Assembly: GCA_028372485.1 (NCBI GenBank)
Contig: JAOMYS010000057.1
Span: 1 to 6,563 of the forward strand
Reading direction: 5' to 3'
Origin: Rickettsiaceae bacterium
Lineage (GTDB): Bacteria > Pseudomonadota > Alphaproteobacteria > Rickettsiales > Rickettsiaceae
Length of the DNA: 6,563 nt
Of the stretch, positions 5,352 through 6,563 are shown piece by piece (positions within the stretch are counted from its first letter, which is position 1; the number at the start of each line of letters is the position of its first letter). A program made the translations under genes and the position numbers. The notes below the pieces were generated by a model that did no database searches, was not told where the DNA came from, and was given only the letters and a program-made list of their open reading frames with translations.

Positions 5352-5830
5352 GAGAGATTATAGGTATAATGGCATGTACCCGTTTAGGAGTTATCGGGAA
5401 AGACGGTAGTGTCCCATGGAATTATCCAAGCGAATTTAAACACTTTCAGGATACTACAAGAGGACATATAGTCATAATGGGCAGAAAAACTTTTGACGAG
5501 ATGTCTAATCTTAGCTTACTAGATGAGCATTACAATATAGTTTTTTCTAACGAAGCAAAAGAAAGTGATATTGATAATATTCTGTTCGTAAAATCTATAG
5601 ATGAATTTAAAAGGATAAGCCTACCACAGGAAAAAAAAATATACATGATTGGCGGTGCTCAAATTGCGGAATTATTTTTAAAAAAGAATATGATAAAAAA
5701 ATTTCTTTTAACGAAGATAAATAAGGAATATGATGGCACTGTGTATTTTCCATTATCTTTGATCAAAGGGTGGAGTTCGAGGGTAGTAGTTTCACATGAG
5801 GACTATACTATCTACGAGTATAAAAATTAA
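5348..5830 (+). CDS. folA: Dihydrofolate reductase
   Basis: This enzyme reduces dihydrofolate to tetrahydrofolate with NADPH and is the target of trimethoprim. The start at 5348 forms an ATGA overlap with the folKP stop and gives 160 aa, typical of bacterial DHFR. An in-frame ATG at 5339 would add three residues. Motifs, numbered from 5348: GVIGKDGSVPWNYPSEFKHF (14-33), IVIMGRKTF (41-49), YMIGGAQIAELFL (99-111), LLTKI (120-124) and YFP (133-135). The active-site acid is Glu29 where most bacterial enzymes have Asp, as in vertebrate DHFR. Ala107 stands where a Tyr or Ile usually follows the GG loop (E. coli Tyr100). The usual GDT-x-FP reads GTV-YFP. The fold signature and order of motifs are intact, so I expect it to be active. 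It completes the folate reduction step of the operon. Confidence 0.93.
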   Translation: MREIIGIMACTRLGVIGKDGSVPWNYPSEFKHFQDTTRGHIVIMGRKTFDEMSNLSLLDEHYNIVFSNEAKESDIDNILFVKSIDEFKRISLPQEKKIYMIGGAQIAELFLKKNMIKKFLLTKINKEYDGTVYFPLSLIKGWSSRVVVSHEDYTIYEYKN

Positions 5831-5853
5831 AAAAACTAAAACACAAAAAATGT

Positions 5854-5859
5854 GAGGAG
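5854..5859 (+). promoter_or_regulatory. Strong Shine-Dalgarno GAGGAG for the CADD-like gene
   Basis: GAGGAG is followed by a 5-base spacer and ATG 5865. It is far better than the sites of the other operon genes, which rely on overlap or weak signals. This suggests the last gene is translated independently and perhaps at a higher level, as would suit an enzyme consumed by its own reaction. Confidence 0.6.
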
Positions 5860-5864
5860 TATTT

Positions 5865-6518
5865 ATGAGTTATTTAGAGAAGTTACATCAAGAATTAGAC
5901 CAATACCATTTGCTACAACATCCATTCTACCAAGCTTGGAATAGAGGTGAGCTTTCTATGGATACGCTAAAAACTTATGCTAAAGAATATTATGGGCATG
6001 TTGCTGCTTTTCCTAGATATATTAGCACCATACACTCTCTATGCGACAAAATTGAAGATAGACAGATATTGCTAGAAAACCTTAGAGACGAAGAACAAGG
6101 AGAAGAGAATCACCCAGAATTATGGATGAAATTTGCAGAAGGGTTAGGTTGCTCAAGAGAAGAATGCAAAACACAATCACTAGAATCTACAAAGAAATTA
6201 GTTGATGAATATTTTGATATTGCTAGAAGCAGTTATGCAAGCGGTCTTGGTGCTTTATATGCGTATGAAAGGCAAACCCCTAGCGTTGCAAAAACAAAGA
6301 TCGAAGGTTTGGAAAAGTTTTATGGTATTAATGATGAGAATACTCTGAAGTTTTTTGAAGTACATATGGAAGCTGATGAGTGGCATACAGAAGAATGCGC
6401 AGGGCTGCTCAACAAGCTCGATGATGAGGAAAAAGAGAAGGCTCGAATAGGTGCTATGCAAGGGTCAAAATTACTCTGGAACTTCCTTGATGAGATGCAA
6501 GAAATTCATCTTGCTTAA
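5865..6518 (+). CDS. CADD-like haem-oxygenase-fold di-metal protein, probable p-aminobenzoate synthase
   Basis: This 217-aa all-helical protein of the TenA/PqqC/CADD superfamily closely resembles Chlamydia trachomatis CADD (CT610) along its length: HPFYQAWNRGEL, YAKEYYGHVAAFPRYISTIHS, LGALYAYERQTP, KTKIEGL, EADEWH. From my memory of CADD, its metal ligands Glu81, His88, Glu142, His174, Asp178 and His181 correspond here to Glu76, His83, Glu135, His167, Asp171 and His174. The tyrosine Tyr27 that is converted to pABA corresponds to Tyr22, Tyr141 to Tyr134, and Lys152 to Lys145. CADD supplies pABA for folate synthesis in Chlamydia without PabA/B/C, by an oxygen-dependent self-sacrificing reaction. 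Its place directly after folB-folKP-folA supports the same role. The chlamydial C-terminal tail tied to death-domain binding is not evident, so a host-death role is not implied. TenA or PqqC activity is less likely because the metal ligands are all kept. Confidence 0.9.
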   Translation: MSYLEKLHQELDQYHLLQHPFYQAWNRGELSMDTLKTYAKEYYGHVAAFPRYISTIHSLCDKIEDRQILLENLRDEEQGEENHPELWMKFAEGLGCSREECKTQSLESTKKLVDEYFDIARSSYASGLGALYAYERQTPSVAKTKIEGLEKFYGINDENTLKFFEVHMEADEWHTEECAGLLNKLDDEEKEKARIGAMQGSKLLWNFLDEMQEIHLA

Positions 6519-6540
6519 TAATGTTATTTAAATAAATACG

Positions 6541-6562
6541 CCTCTTGTGTAAGTGCAAGAGG
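6541..6562 (+). terminator. Probable terminator hairpin at the right edge (incomplete)
   Basis: CCTCTTG (6541-6547) pairs with CAAGAGG (6556-6562) around an 8-base loop, 22 bases after the last stop codon. The window ends at 6563, so any T run cannot be seen. Its position after the final gene of the block fits an intrinsic terminator for the operon. Confidence 0.6.
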
Positions 6563-6563
6563 T

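Noticed and set aside
5865..6518. Calling the last gene TenA (thiaminase II) or PqqC
   Set aside because: The full CADD ligand set and donor tyrosine are present, no thiamine or PQQ genes are nearby, and the folate context fits CADD.
1..6563. CRISPR array, insertion sequence, integrase, attachment site or toxin-antitoxin pair
   Set aside because: No spaced direct repeats, no transposase or integrase motifs and no terminal inverted repeats were seen on either strand.

Overview
The window is AT-rich, on the + strand throughout, and looks like the chromosome of an obligate intracellular alphaproteobacterium, most likely a member of the Rickettsiales. The grounds are low G+C, a ClpA C-terminus, a PleC/DivJ-type histidine kinase with two membrane segments, a CtaB haem O synthase, and a fused FolKP next to a chlamydial CADD-like protein. 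The rank below order cannot be fixed from this sequence alone.

Layout. Bases 1-122 are the tail of a ClpA-type chaperone gene, followed by a compact terminator-like hairpin (162-181). A textbook sigma70 promoter (TTGACC, 17-base spacer, TATAAT; 196-224) then drives an unrecognised, strongly acidic 136-codon ORF (259-669). The same reading frame stays open beyond its TAA to 882 (a 65-codon ORF from 685), so this may be one gene broken by a nonsense mutation. Bases 883-1137 hold no recognised gene. They do contain a 14-base dyad, a hairpin and a 20-codon ORF with an excellent ribosome binding site, which ends four bases before the kinase gene. The sensor kinase occupies 1138-2643, with no response regulator beside it.

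From about 2755 to 6518 lies a tight block, probably one operon: ctaB (haem O synthase), folB (dihydroneopterin aldolase), folKP (pyrophosphokinase and dihydropteroate synthase fused), folA (dihydrofolate reductase) and a CADD-like gene. ctaB/folB and folKP/folA overlap by 4 bases each, folB/folKP are 9 bases apart, and 34 bases precede the CADD-like gene. A hairpin at the right edge (6541-6562) probably begins the terminator.

How it fits together. FolB, FolK, FolP and FolA carry out the middle and late steps of tetrahydrofolate synthesis. The missing input is p-aminobenzoate. The CADD-like protein keeps every metal-ligand and tyrosine position known from Chlamydia CADD, which makes pABA from its own tyrosine. 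The operon therefore appears to carry its own pABA source instead of pabA/B/C. FolE, FolC and the pteridine triphosphate-removing enzyme are not in the window. This self-contained folate module is the most interesting system here.
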